Positions 41,608 through 49,938 of a DNA stretch of 53,290 bases are shown piece by piece (position 1 is the stretch's first letter; every line of letters starts with the position of its first letter). The stretch spans positions 1-53,290 of the forward strand of contig CADAFP010000026.1 of NCBI GenBank assembly GCA_902787185.1, in the 5' to 3' direction. The position numbers were made by a program, and so were the translations under genes. The notes below the pieces were generated by a model, which had not been told where the DNA came from, searched no databases, and worked only from the letters and a program-made list of their open reading frames with translations. This DNA comes from an uncultured Bacteroidales bacterium. GTDB lineage: Bacteria > Bacteroidota > Bacteroidia > Bacteroidales > Muribaculaceae.

Positions 41608-43884
41608 ATGAAAAGATTTATGTTTGGGGTATTGATGGCTGTATTAGTCATCCCAGTGATGCAGGCAGACGGGCCTGAATCATTTATGATGCATCGTGGT
41701 TCCAAGGCCAAGTCACATGCCACTCTTGTGAAAAGCGAGAAATTTGGTGCCAAGCACAGGATGTCCAAAGGTTCTACGTATTGGGACTTTGAGGACGCAA
41801 GCCAGCTCGATGACTGGACGTTTGTTGACAACGATGGCGATGGATTCAACTGGGAGTATCACAACAACTACGGTCTTGAGTATGGTCTCATGAGTTGTTT
41901 TAGCGGCGATGGCATGATGAGATCCCTGAGCTATTCCCTGGAAGAATCAAGTGTCCTTTTCCCCGACAACTGGATGATTTCACCTATAGTTGAATTGGGC
42001 GGCACCCTGAGGTTTTGGTCGAGGGGACAGGATCCTGTTTTCTGTCAAGAGGTATTTGCTGTTTACGTTTGCGTTGGCGACCCAACCGACCTCGACAACT
42101 TCATTAAGATTTCTCCGGACTACAAAGCTACAGACGAATATTTACAGTACAAGTTCGACTTGACTCCCTATCAGGGCCAGATGGGCTGCTTCGCTATCCG
42201 TCACTACAATGTTAGCGATATGTTCATGCTCAACATTGACGACGTTTGGCTGGACACCAACGAAGTCTGTGTTCCTGATCCCACAACCCCCGAAAACCTG
42301 ACAGTGGTGCCTACAGCTGAAACTGCTCTTGTTTCTTGGGTAGAATATGACGATAGCCGCTGGAATCTCCGCTACAGGGAATATCATCACCAGTATTTCT
42401 GGATTTTTGACTCTTCGGCTGGTGCCGATGATTGGATTACCATCGATGCTGACGGTGATGGCTACAACTGGAATATCGGACCCCAAAATGGTAATATTGT
42501 GTTTTATTCTGAGAGCGATCATAACGGTATGTACTTGAGACCTGACGATTGGCTGATTTCGCCCGAGGTGCCGCTGAATGGTGAGTTATTGTTTAGGGCA
42601 AAGTCCTTCTCGCCACAATTCTTCGACAATTTTGCTGTATATGTAACCACAGGCGATGTTAATGATATCAGTAGCTATGTCCTGATTAGTAGTGAGTTAA
42701 TAGCCGCTCCCTATGATGAGACACAGTTCATCTTTGACTTGGGACAGTTTGGTGGCCAGATGGGTCATTTCGCTATTCGTCACTATGATAGCAATGACTT
42801 ATACGGCCTGTCAGTTGATAACATTTTGCTTAATCTACCCGGAGAGGAACCCTTTGAGTGGAATTATGTTTACGACCTGAATGCCACCAACTGCACTATC
42901 GAGGGGCTGACTCCCGAGACCAACTATGAAGTACAGGTTCAGGCCTTAAATAATAATAACGTTGAGAGCTCGTGGACCGAATCCGTCCTGTTCACCACTC
43001 TGGCCGGAGAACTGCCTCCAATCACTCCGGCCCCCAATATGAATTTTGGTGAAGAAATTGATGATAATGGCCTTAACCATGGCATAGTTGTTATTGAACC
43101 AATCGAGGGCTGCGATATTTATTATCGCATCGGGGTTAGTGATGATAATGGAGAATGGGTGTTCGGCGATTGGATGGAATACTTAGAGCCCATTAATTTC
43201 AACGAACCCGGTTACTACCAAATTGAGGCATACGCAATTACTGATGGCAGCGAGGAATCTCCTCACGTCAGCATATTCTTTGTTTTCAGTTACAACCCCA
43301 CTTGGTATGATCAGTGGTTGATACTCAAGGATAAAAATGGAAATCTGAATTGGAACAAGTTGGAACAGGATGTTGATGGAAACTACGTGACAACCGTCAC
43401 CCTGGACTATGCTACCTACGGTGGTTATCGTCCTGGTATTGACCCTGTTCGCCAAGTGTCATTCTACTATATGTTAGTTGGCGACCAATTTGGCGCCGAT
43501 GAGCCCATGAAGCAGACCCAATTAGGAAATGCTACGGCAAATCCCTTGGAGTTGATGTCTGGCAATGATTACACCTTACCCGTTGGCTATACTTACACTT
43601 TAGGGGTAACTAACATGGACGGATATTACTATGTATTTGCTGCTCAGGGAACTAAAGTGGATGGCAATCCAGCTGACTATGCCGACGATGTCACCTCTTA
43701 TATGGGTGATGCTGATGGCGACGGTGTGATTACCATCACCGATGTGGTTAGGATTATCGATTACATACTGAGTCCTGATGACACCATTATCGACCTATAT
43801 GGGGCAGACTGTAACAATGACGGTGTTGTCTCCATCTCTGATGCCGTTGCCTTAATTGACTATATCTTGTATAAGACCTGGTAA
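41608..43884 (+). CDS. Secreted cleaved-adhesin/FN3 protein with dockerin-like tail
   Basis: 758 residues. Signal peptide (MKRFMFGVLMAVLVIPVMQA). The first about 560 residues parallel the protein at 2879-4726: jellyroll with WDFEDASQLDDWTFVDNDGD, GQMGCFAIRHYNVSDMFMLN, a FN3 domain split around a second jellyroll (GQFGGQMGHFAIRHYD), then an Ig-like part. From about 570 it differs: a module with NWNKLEQDVDGNYVTTVTLDYATYGGYRPGIDPVRQ, shared with the next gene, then two dockerin-like Ca loops (DADGDGVITITDVVRIIDYIL, DCNNDGVVSISDAVALIDYIL). No type IX-like tail. Likely a surface-associated adhesin. ATG at 41608 is preferred to 41602 since it opens the signal peptide. Confidence 0.85.
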   Translation: MKRFMFGVLMAVLVIPVMQADGPESFMMHRGSKAKSHATLVKSEKFGAKHRMSKGSTYWDFEDASQLDDWTFVDNDGDGFNWEYHNNYGLEYGLMSCFSGDGMMRSLSYSLEESSVLFPDNWMISPIVELGGTLRFWSRGQDPVFCQEVFAVYVCVGDPTDLDNFIKISPDYKATDEYLQYKFDLTPYQGQMGCFAIRHYNVSDMFMLNIDDVWLDTNEVCVPDPTTPENLTVVPTAETALVSWVEYDDSRWNLRYREYHHQYFWIFDSSAGADDWITIDADGDGYNWNIGPQNGNIVFYSESDHNGMYLRPDDWLISPEVPLNGELLFRAKSFSPQFFDNFAVYVTTGDVNDISSYVLISSELIAAPYDETQFIFDLGQFGGQMGHFAIRHYDSNDLYGLSVDNILLNLPGEEPFEWNYVYDLNATNCTIEGLTPETNYEVQVQALNNNNVESSWTESVLFTTLAGELPPITPAPNMNFGEEIDDNGLNHGIVVIEPIEGCDIYYRIGVSDDNGEWVFGDWMEYLEPINFNEPGYYQIEAYAITDGSEESPHVSIFFVFSYNPTWYDQWLILKDKNGNLNWNKLEQDVDGNYVTTVTLDYATYGGYRPGIDPVRQVSFYYMLVGDQFGADEPMKQTQLGNATANPLELMSGNDYTLPVGYTYTLGVTNMDGYYYVFAAQGTKVDGNPADYADDVTSYMGDADGDGVITITDVVRIIDYILSPDDTIIDLYGADCNNDGVVSISDAVALIDYILYKTW

Positions 43885-43951
43885 CTCAAGAGGATGACAA
43901 TTAGTCCTTTTTAGCACTACGACGGGCTGTTCTTTATGATAAAACGGCCCG
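43875..43951 (+). repeat. 3'-end cassette, copy A, with hairpin
   Basis: 74 bp from GACCTGGTAACTCAAG to AAAACGG, matched at 45288-45361 with two substitutions. Includes the last codons, the stop and a 9-bp hairpin CGGGCTGTT / AAAACGGCCCG (43923-43951), a probable terminator. Confidence 0.8.
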
Positions 43952-43969
43952 CCCCTGCGCCCCTGCTAT

Positions 43970-44061
43970 CCCGTGGGCGGCGGCTTCGCCGCCGTTACCT
44001 TGTAGTACGCCATTTTTTCTCCCATTTTTTTGTTAATGAATGGAAAATGTAGTAACTTTGC
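43970..44061 (+). repeat. Promoter cassette, copy 2
   Basis: Matches copy 1 at 41336-41427. Here the hairpin is a perfect GGCGGCGGCTTCGCCGCC. Confidence 0.8.
44029..44060 (+). promoter_or_regulatory. Promoter of second dockerin-tailed gene
   Basis: TTTG (44029-44032), 20 nt, TAACTTTG (44053-44060), same spacing as copy 1; leader about 33 nt to the ATG at 44098. Confidence 0.75.
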
Positions 44062-44097
44062 AGCATGAGTTAGTATAATTATTAAACTTGTTTGCTT

Positions 44098-45297
44098 ATG
44101 AAAAAATTACTGTTTTTATTCCTGATGCTGACGACCGCCAGCATCATGTGGGCTAATGAAGTAACTCCCATGCCCGAGATTTCCTACTATGACACTGGCG
44201 AATCGGTTGTCGTCACCGCTACCGGTTATGGGCACATCTGCCTCTATTGGGATGACATGTTGATGGCCGAGGGAGAAGACGGGGCTTTATGGGAGATTCC
44301 TTACGGTGAAGACCCTGAAGGTGAAGAATTCGGCATCGCTGCCACCGCTCAAGAAGAAGGTAAAGAAGTCAGCGACTATGCCCTCGCAACCGTCTACGTT
44401 CCCGGCAAGCAACAGTACCAGACTCCTGCTCCCGAAATTTACGCCGAATTGACCGATGACGCTTTAGTTCTCTATGCTTATGGTGAAGGCATCGTTACCC
44501 TGTACATCCAATTTATTGATAATTTCACAGGGAATATGACCACCGAGAGCTTCACTGACGAGAATGAGGTGATTTTTTCCATTGAACGTGCCGAAGAAGA
44601 TACCTACATCAACTTTTGGGCTACGGCTCAGGCCGATGAAAACGCATATCTTGGCACCACTAATACAGAATACTATTTCCTTATCCCAGCTAAGGAAAAT
44701 TCAGAACCAGACCCTCACTATATTGATAATTGGGTAGTCTTTATTGACAGGAATGGAGAAGAGAATTGGTTCGAGCTTTATAAAGGTTCCGATGGTAGCT
44801 ACACGGCAACTCTCGCCCTTGACTATGCCACCTATGGCGGCTACCGTCCTGGCATCGATCCGGTGCGGCAAGTACCCTTGTACTTTATGATAGACGGCAT
44901 GAGGTATGGCGCCGCTGATGACAATACGGAAGTAGTTATCGGTAATTTGATGGCAAATCCCCTGTCTGAGTCTGACGGAAATTATACCCTTCCTGTTGGT
45001 TACAACTACACGGTAGGTGTCTATTTTGATTGGGAGAATGGATTTTATGTCTATGCTGCTAAAGGTTCCCGACTGCCAGGCGATCCTTCGGAGTATGCCG
45101 ATGATGATGCCTTGCGAGGGGATGCTGACGGTGACGGCGCGGTATCTATCGCCGACATAGTTCTTATCGTCGATTACCTGCTCAACCCCAATACTACCGA
45201 AATCAATCTTGTGGGTGCCGACGCCGACTTGGACGGCGCGGTATCTATCGCAGATATTGTGGCCATCGTTGACTATATGTTGGCAGCGACCTGGTAA
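44098..45297 (+). CDS. Secreted Ig-like protein with dockerin-like tail
   Basis: 399 residues. Signal peptide (LLFLFLMLTTASIMWA). Two small acidic Ig-like domains (about 20-105 and 108-205), then the module shared with the preceding gene (NWVVFIDRNGEENWFELY, LDYATYGGYRPGIDPVRQVP, NYTLPVGYNYTVGVY), then a dockerin-like pair (DADGDGAVSIADIVLIVDYLL, DADLDGAVSIADIVAIVDYML). Very acidic overall. No enzyme motif. It shares promoter and 3'-end cassettes with its neighbour, so the two arose by local duplication and then diverged in their N-terminal domains. The TTG at 44092 is rejected as start in favour of ATG 44098. Confidence 0.8.
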   Translation: MKKLLFLFLMLTTASIMWANEVTPMPEISYYDTGESVVVTATGYGHICLYWDDMLMAEGEDGALWEIPYGEDPEGEEFGIAATAQEEGKEVSDYALATVYVPGKQQYQTPAPEIYAELTDDALVLYAYGEGIVTLYIQFIDNFTGNMTTESFTDENEVIFSIERAEEDTYINFWATAQADENAYLGTTNTEYYFLIPAKENSEPDPHYIDNWVVFIDRNGEENWFELYKGSDGSYTATLALDYATYGGYRPGIDPVRQVPLYFMIDGMRYGAADDNTEVVIGNLMANPLSESDGNYTLPVGYNYTVGVYFDWENGFYVYAAKGSRLPGDPSEYADDDALRGDADGDGAVSIADIVLIVDYLLNPNTTEINLVGADADLDGAVSIADIVAIVDYMLAATW

Positions 45298-45364
45298 CTC
45301 AAGAGGATGACAATTAGTCCTTTTTAGCATCACGACGGGCTGTTCTTTATGATAAAACGGTCCG
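45288..45364 (+). repeat. 3'-end cassette, copy B, with hairpin
   Basis: Matches 43875-43951. The hairpin is kept: the one stem change (C to T at 45361) turns a G-C pair into G-U. Confidence 0.8.
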
Positions 45365-45450
45365 TCGTCATTGTTGTATGCAATCGTCTGTGGATGAGTT
45401 ATTTGCATGTTATGTTGCATGATTGGTGAGGGCAATTAATGCCTTGAAAA

Positions 45451-45482
45451 TTTGGTCAATTCAAATATTTGGCTTACCTTTG
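45451..45482 (+). promoter_or_regulatory. Promoter of small secreted protein gene
   Basis: TTTG (45451-45454), 20 nt, TACCTTTG (45475-45482), 26 nt before the ATG. Confidence 0.7.
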
Positions 45483-45508
45483 CACTACAAACCAATTACT
45501 AACAACTT

Positions 45509-45910
45509 ATGCTAAGACGATTTTTTTTAGCGCTTGCTGTTGTGATTGCTGTGTCTGCCGTGGGGCAGGATTTTAAGTTGCATGCCACCAAATATCACCC
45601 GGGACAGGGTGGTGCTGGTTGGGTAACAGCAAGTGGAGACCGAATCAATTATGATAAGTTGAAAAACTATCAGATTCGATGGGTCGCCCTCTCGCATGAC
45701 ATGTTCAAGCAACATGGATTCAAAATGGGCGATGTGATTATTGTGGAGAGTGAGTCCACGCCGTCCCTCAATGGTGAGTGGGTGGTTAAGGACAAAATGG
45801 GTCCCAGATTGCGCAAGCGCATCGATTTTCTCACTCCCAGAGGTGACAAGTACAACTTCCGTAACGGAGCCGTCACCATTCGTAAGAAGAGATCTGAGCG
45901 AGCTCAATAA
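45509..45910 (+). CDS. Small secreted RlpA-like protein (tentative)
   Basis: 133 residues. Signal peptide (MLRRFFLALAVVIAVSAVGQ). The body is basic: HATKYHPGQGGAGWVTASGDRI, WVALSHDMFKQHGFKMGDVIIV, LNGEWVVKDKMGPRLRKRIDFL. The pattern (T..G..., A.S...F, G...V.V....N..WVV.D.M) resembles the double-psi beta-barrel of RlpA/3D-domain proteins, which bind or cut peptidoglycan, but I could not confirm the catalytic Asp positions. Monocistronic with its own promoter and terminator. Confidence 0.6.
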   Translation: MLRRFFLALAVVIAVSAVGQDFKLHATKYHPGQGGAGWVTASGDRINYDKLKNYQIRWVALSHDMFKQHGFKMGDVIIVESESTPSLNGEWVVKDKMGPRLRKRIDFLTPRGDKYNFRNGAVTIRKKRSERAQ

Positions 45911-45935
45911 TTAATGAGTTCCCTTTTTAAAGAAA

Positions 45936-45975
45936 TGAAGATGACGAGACAGAAAAACCTGCCTCGTCATCTTCA
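45936..45975. terminator. Bidirectional terminator
   Basis: TGAAGATGACGAG / CTCGTCATCTTCA, 13 bp with a 14-nt loop, between convergent genes. Confidence 0.8.
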
Positions 45976-46004
45976 TAATAACTATGTCCTAATCCAAATA
46001 GATT

Positions 46005-46424
46005 TTAGAGATATTTCTCAATTTCACTGTTCTTGGCTTGGGTGTAGGTAACGGAATAACCAGCCTGGCTGACGATTAATTGTTTGCCCTTGATCTGGAA
46101 TCTCACGCTATACGTGTCAACTTCACCATCGTAGTTTTCGGTAATGGTGATGACGTCACCGTTCACGGTGTAGGTTCCTTTTACTACTTCAACTTCGGTC
46201 TCACCATCCTCAGTATAGATTTCAACGTTGTTGAATTTGCCGTCCTTGGTGAATTGAATAAGCGAAGTGTAGCTGTAACCGCCTTCGGTACCAGTCATTT
46301 TCCAGGTTCCAACGAGGTCTGCATTGGTGCTCTCGGGTTCGTCTTTGTCATCACCACATGCGGTAAGTCCCAAGGACAGGATAGCCATGATCATGGCCAT
46401 GGATAAAAACAAAAATTTTTTCAT
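46005..46424 (-). CDS. Lipocalin-like lipoprotein
   Basis: 139 residues. Lipoprotein signal with LTAC at about residue 23, followed by acidic GDDKDEPES. Then a short beta-barrel pattern: LVGTWKMTGTEG, LIQFTKDGKF, GTYTVNGDVITIT, YSVRFQIKGKQLIVS. LVGTW and this strand order are typical of lipocalin-like/DUF5640-type lipoproteins common in Bacteroidota. Ligand unknown. Probably surface- or periplasm-facing. Confidence 0.8.
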   Translation of the reverse strand: MKKFLFLSMAMIMAILSLGLTACGDDKDEPESTNADLVGTWKMTGTEGGYSYTSLIQFTKDGKFNNVEIYTEDGETEVEVVKGTYTVNGDVITITENYDGEVDTYSVRFQIKGKQLIVSQAGYSVTYTQAKNSEIEKYL

Positions 46425-46474
46425 TGTGATTGTGATTGAAATTAAAAGTTAATAAATAAACATTGTATTATTTG

Positions 46475-46482
46475 CAAAGATA
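46475..46482 (-). promoter_or_regulatory. -7 box of lipocalin-like gene
   Basis: TATCTTTGC on the minus strand, 50 nt before the ATG. The gap to the S41 gene end (46483-46637) has no gene. Confidence 0.5.
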
Positions 46483-46637
46483 GCACGATGGTTTCACACT
46501 TTGCTCAGATGCAGGAAATATCTTGACGGATTTTATCGTTTTCGGTAGTATAAGATGACAAACACCAGCTTGAAATGATGAAGTGGCCAGTTTTTGATAT
46601 ACTGGACGCCACAGCGCGTGGCGTTGTCAAGCACATT

Positions 46638-48254
46638 TTATTCGGTAATGGGGAATGCGGCCTGATGCCTGTTCAGCGCCTTGAGGGCTGCCTGCACAGT
46701 GTTGTCGTTGCGGTTTACGATGGCAGAATAGGCATCTGGGCCGAAGATGTCGTGGGCGATAATTGACTTGATCTTGGTCAAAATGCGGTCACGAGACTGG
46801 TTGATGTAGTACCATCGCGGAAGTATGCCGGCTTCAGAGGCAAATCCGGCAAATTCTTTGATAATGTCATTATCGATTGGCGTCGTACGCAGGAATTGCT
46901 TGTAGTCGCTCATTTGCTCAAGGGTCGAGCGGTTTTTCTCACAATAGGTGAAGGCAAAACGCTGTAACAGACCAGCATTTTCAACATCAATGTAGTAATT
47001 GGTGATTCCTGCCGTGTCGCGAGCGACAAAGACGTCGGGGATGATGCCGCCACCGCCATAGACGGTGCGGCCATGCCGCGTGGTAAATATCTGGCTCTTG
47101 TCAATCCTTATGCTGTCTCGGTTGTAATATTCGCCGTGCTTTAAGCGTTCCAGCAGTTCGTCTTCATAGCGGGTCTCGGCATGCTTGAAATCCTTCTGGA
47201 TGCAACGGCCGCTTGGGGTGTAGTAGCGGGCTACGGCGAGTCGGATGGTACTGCTGTCGGGCAGAGTGAAATCGTTCTGCACCAAGCCTTTGCCAAACGA
47301 ACGGCGCCCCACGACGAGGGCTCGGTCATTGTCCTGTAGCGCTCCGGCAAAAATCTCGCTGGCGCTGGCGCTGTACTCGTCGATAAGGACCGCAAGCTCG
47401 ACATTCTGGAATTGCCCTTTTCCGTCACTTTTATATTGATGATTGTACTGCTTGCGCCTGCCGCGTATGGTGACAATGGGCTGTCCTGCCGGCAAGAACT
47501 CGTTAGCCATGAGCATAGCAATCTCCATATAGCCCCCACCATTGCCTCTCAGGTCAATCATGAAGCGCTTGGCGCCTTGGGCTTGCAACTGGGTTAAAGC
47601 CTGCACAAATTCTTGATGGGTGTTGCGTTCAAACTGGTTGACTTTGACATATCCTATGTTCTTGTCGAGCATGTAGTAGGAATCTAAGGTTTTCTTTATA
47701 ATCCTGTTGCGCGTCACAGTGAAGTCAAGAATTTTGGGATAGCCATGGCGTTTCACGCTCAACGTGAGCTGGCTCCCATCGGGCCCACTCAAGAGTTTGA
47801 AGACCTCGCCTAAGGTTTTCTTGATGTCGGCAGCGGGTTGCCCGTCAATTTTCACGATACAGTCACCAGGCAGGATGCCTGCGATATCGCTTGGACCGGC
47901 AGGAACGATGCATTCAACATGTATCGTGTCGTTGAAGATGATGAGGACAACGCCGATGTCAGGAATCACGCCATCGGGATGATCTTTGGATATCTTGGAT
48001 ACCTTCGCGTCAAAGTAGCTGGTGTGGGGATCCAGTCCTCTCAGGATGAGGGGAATGCTCCTCTCCATGAGCTGATCGGGACTCACGGTGTCCACATACT
48101 CTCGCATGATGAGGTCGAGGATGGCATTGACTTTGGGGTCGGTGACGCCAAACTTTGACGTGCTGTTCAGATACTGACGGTCAATGAGCACACCTGCCCC
48201 GAACGCGATCAGAGCGATGGCGATTGCTATCCAGATGGGCAGGCGTGTTTTCAT
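46638..48254 (-). CDS. S41 family peptidase, membrane-anchored (second of tandem pair)
   Basis: 538 residues. N-terminal anchor (PIWIAIAIALIAFGAGVLI). LDPHTSYFDAKV region, PDZ domain (about 85-180) with GPSDIAGILPGDCIVKIDG, then S41 core with catalytic SASASEIFAGA and lysine in RRSFGKGLVQ and the ARYYTPSGRCIQ motif. It lies 16 bp downstream of a close paralogue in the same orientation and both end in ALN-H-AAFPI. It should cut periplasmic substrates near the inner membrane. Confidence 0.9.
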   Translation of the reverse strand: MKTRLPIWIAIAIALIAFGAGVLIDRQYLNSTSKFGVTDPKVNAILDLIMREYVDTVSPDQLMERSIPLILRGLDPHTSYFDAKVSKISKDHPDGVIPDIGVVLIIFNDTIHVECIVPAGPSDIAGILPGDCIVKIDGQPAADIKKTLGEVFKLLSGPDGSQLTLSVKRHGYPKILDFTVTRNRIIKKTLDSYYMLDKNIGYVKVNQFERNTHQEFVQALTQLQAQGAKRFMIDLRGNGGGYMEIAMLMANEFLPAGQPIVTIRGRRKQYNHQYKSDGKGQFQNVELAVLIDEYSASASEIFAGALQDNDRALVVGRRSFGKGLVQNDFTLPDSSTIRLAVARYYTPSGRCIQKDFKHAETRYEDELLERLKHGEYYNRDSIRIDKSQIFTTRHGRTVYGGGGIIPDVFVARDTAGITNYYIDVENAGLLQRFAFTYCEKNRSTLEQMSDYKQFLRTTPIDNDIIKEFAGFASEAGILPRWYYINQSRDRILTKIKSIIAHDIFGPDAYSAIVNRNDNTVQAALKALNRHQAAFPITE

Positions 48255-48270
48255 GGTTACCGTTATGTCA

Positions 48271-49881
48271 TTAGTCCATAATCGGGAAGGCAGCTTTGTG
48301 CTTGTTCAGCGCTTTCAGGGCGGCCTGAACGGTCTTGTCTTGGCGGTTCAAAATCGGGTAGAGCGCCTCGTTGCCAAAGATGTCGCGCGCTATCAGCGCC
48401 TTCAGGTTGGTCACAATCACGTTCTGTGACTGGTTGATGTAGTACCATCGCGGCGGAATGCCGTTAGCGGCGGCAAAGTCGGCAAAGTCTCTCGTCAACG
48501 CCTCATCGCTCGGGGCGGTGCGCAGGAACTGGTTGTAGTCTTCGAGTTTGTTGAGCGCGGCGCGGTTGTTGTTGCAGTAATTGAAGGCATAGCGTTGCAG
48601 CAGGCCAGCGTTCATCACCTCGATATAGTAGCTCGAGATGCCGCTGGTGTCGCGGGGAACAAACAGGTCAGGAATGATGCCCCCACCGCCATACACGGTG
48701 CGGCCGTGCAACGTCCTGTACACCTTGCTCTTATCGATTTTAATGCTGTCGCGGCTGAAGAGTTCGCCATTCTTGCGGTAGCGGTTCAGCATCTCTTGCT
48801 CATAGTCCTTGTAATCCTTCTGGATGCAGCGGCCGCTGGGGGTGTAGTAACGGGCGGTCGTCAGGCGGATGGCACTGCTGTCGGGCAGCACAAATTCCTT
48901 CTGCACCAAGCCCTTACCGAACGAGCGGCATCCCACAATCAGGCCACGGTCATTGTCCTGCAGGGCTCCGGCAAAAATCTCGCTGGCGCTGGCGCTGAAC
49001 TCGTCGATGAGCACTGCCACCTCGGCATCCTGGAAGGATCCGTTGCCGTCGCTCCACACTTCACCATCGTCACGTTTGTAACGGCCCTTGGTGAACACGA
49101 TGGGCTGGTCGGCGGGCAGGAACTCGTTGACCATCAGCACCGCCATCTCCATAAAGCCGCCGCCGTTGCCGCGCAGGTCTATCATATAACGCTTGGCACC
49201 TTCTTCCTGAAGGCTCGCCATCGCGGTGATAAATTCGTCATAGGTGTGGCGCCCGAACTGGTTCACCTTGATGTATCCCGTGTTCTTGTCAATCATGTAG
49301 AAGGCGTCCACGGTATTGACGGGAATGTCGCCGCGGGTCACGGTAAAGTTCAGCAACTTGCTGGAACTTTGGCGCTTAATGCCCAATTTCACCTTGGTGC
49401 CTTTGTTGCCGCGCAGGCGCTTCATCACCTCGCCGTTGGTCATCTTGGAACCGGTGGCGACCGAGTCGTCAATCATGACAATCTTGTCACCCGCCATCAG
49501 TCCCACTTTCTCGCTGGGACCGCCGGGAATGACCTCCACAACGCCGATAGTGTCGTTGACCATGACAAACGAGATGCCGATGCCGCTGAACGAGCCGTTC
49601 AGGTCCTCGGTGGACGCTTTAAGCTCATCGGTGCTGAAGTAGTTGGTGTGGGGATCCAGCTTGCTCAGGATTTGAGGGATGCTCATCTCGATGAGGTCGT
49701 GCATGTTGGTCGTGTCAACATAGTCCTGCGCAATCAGGTTAAGGATCGCGTTGAGTTTGCGGTCGTTTTCGGCAACAGGCTTGTTGGCGGCGAAACGACT
49801 GCCTATAAAGATGCCCACCACCACCGCCGCGGCTATGGCGAGGGGTAACCAGATGGGTTGACGTGTGGACTTCTGTTTCAT
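48271..49881 (-). CDS. S41 family peptidase, membrane-anchored (first of tandem pair)
   Basis: 536 residues. N-terminal anchor (WLPLAIAAAVVVGIFIG), LDPHTNYFSTDEL, PDZ (GIGISFVMVNDT, GPSEKVGLMAGDKIVMIDD), S41 core with SASASEIFAGA, SFGKGLVQ and ARYYTPSGRCIQ. ATG at 49881 is preferred: the longer frame would need a TTG at 49902 that lies in the 7-bp repeat next door. Downstream of the dCMP deaminase gene, a Bacteroidota arrangement. Confidence 0.92.
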   Translation of the reverse strand: MKQKSTRQPIWLPLAIAAAVVVGIFIGSRFAANKPVAENDRKLNAILNLIAQDYVDTTNMHDLIEMSIPQILSKLDPHTNYFSTDELKASTEDLNGSFSGIGISFVMVNDTIGVVEVIPGGPSEKVGLMAGDKIVMIDDSVATGSKMTNGEVMKRLRGNKGTKVKLGIKRQSSSKLLNFTVTRGDIPVNTVDAFYMIDKNTGYIKVNQFGRHTYDEFITAMASLQEEGAKRYMIDLRGNGGGFMEMAVLMVNEFLPADQPIVFTKGRYKRDDGEVWSDGNGSFQDAEVAVLIDEFSASASEIFAGALQDNDRGLIVGCRSFGKGLVQKEFVLPDSSAIRLTTARYYTPSGRCIQKDYKDYEQEMLNRYRKNGELFSRDSIKIDKSKVYRTLHGRTVYGGGGIIPDLFVPRDTSGISSYYIEVMNAGLLQRYAFNYCNNNRAALNKLEDYNQFLRTAPSDEALTRDFADFAAANGIPPRWYYINQSQNVIVTNLKALIARDIFGNEALYPILNRQDKTVQAALKALNKHKAAFPIMD

Positions 49882-49895
49882 CGGTTTAAAAGAAT

Positions 49896-49938
49896 TCTCC
49901 AATTCCTAATTCCTAACTTCTAACTCCTAACTTTTAAC
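49896..49938. repeat. 7-bp TCCTAAT/TTCTAAC repeat at dCMP deaminase 3' end
   Basis: Units ATTCCTA, ATTCCTA, ACTTCTA, ACTCCTA, ACTTTTA, ACTG. The TAG stop (49927-49929) and codons for the last residues Val-Lys-Ser are inside the array. Confidence 0.8.

Noticed and set aside
41396-41611. Small gene upstream of the dockerin-tailed adhesin
   Set aside because: The frame lies in the promoter and leader, has mixed composition with no domain, and its start codon lies between the -33 and -7 boxes.
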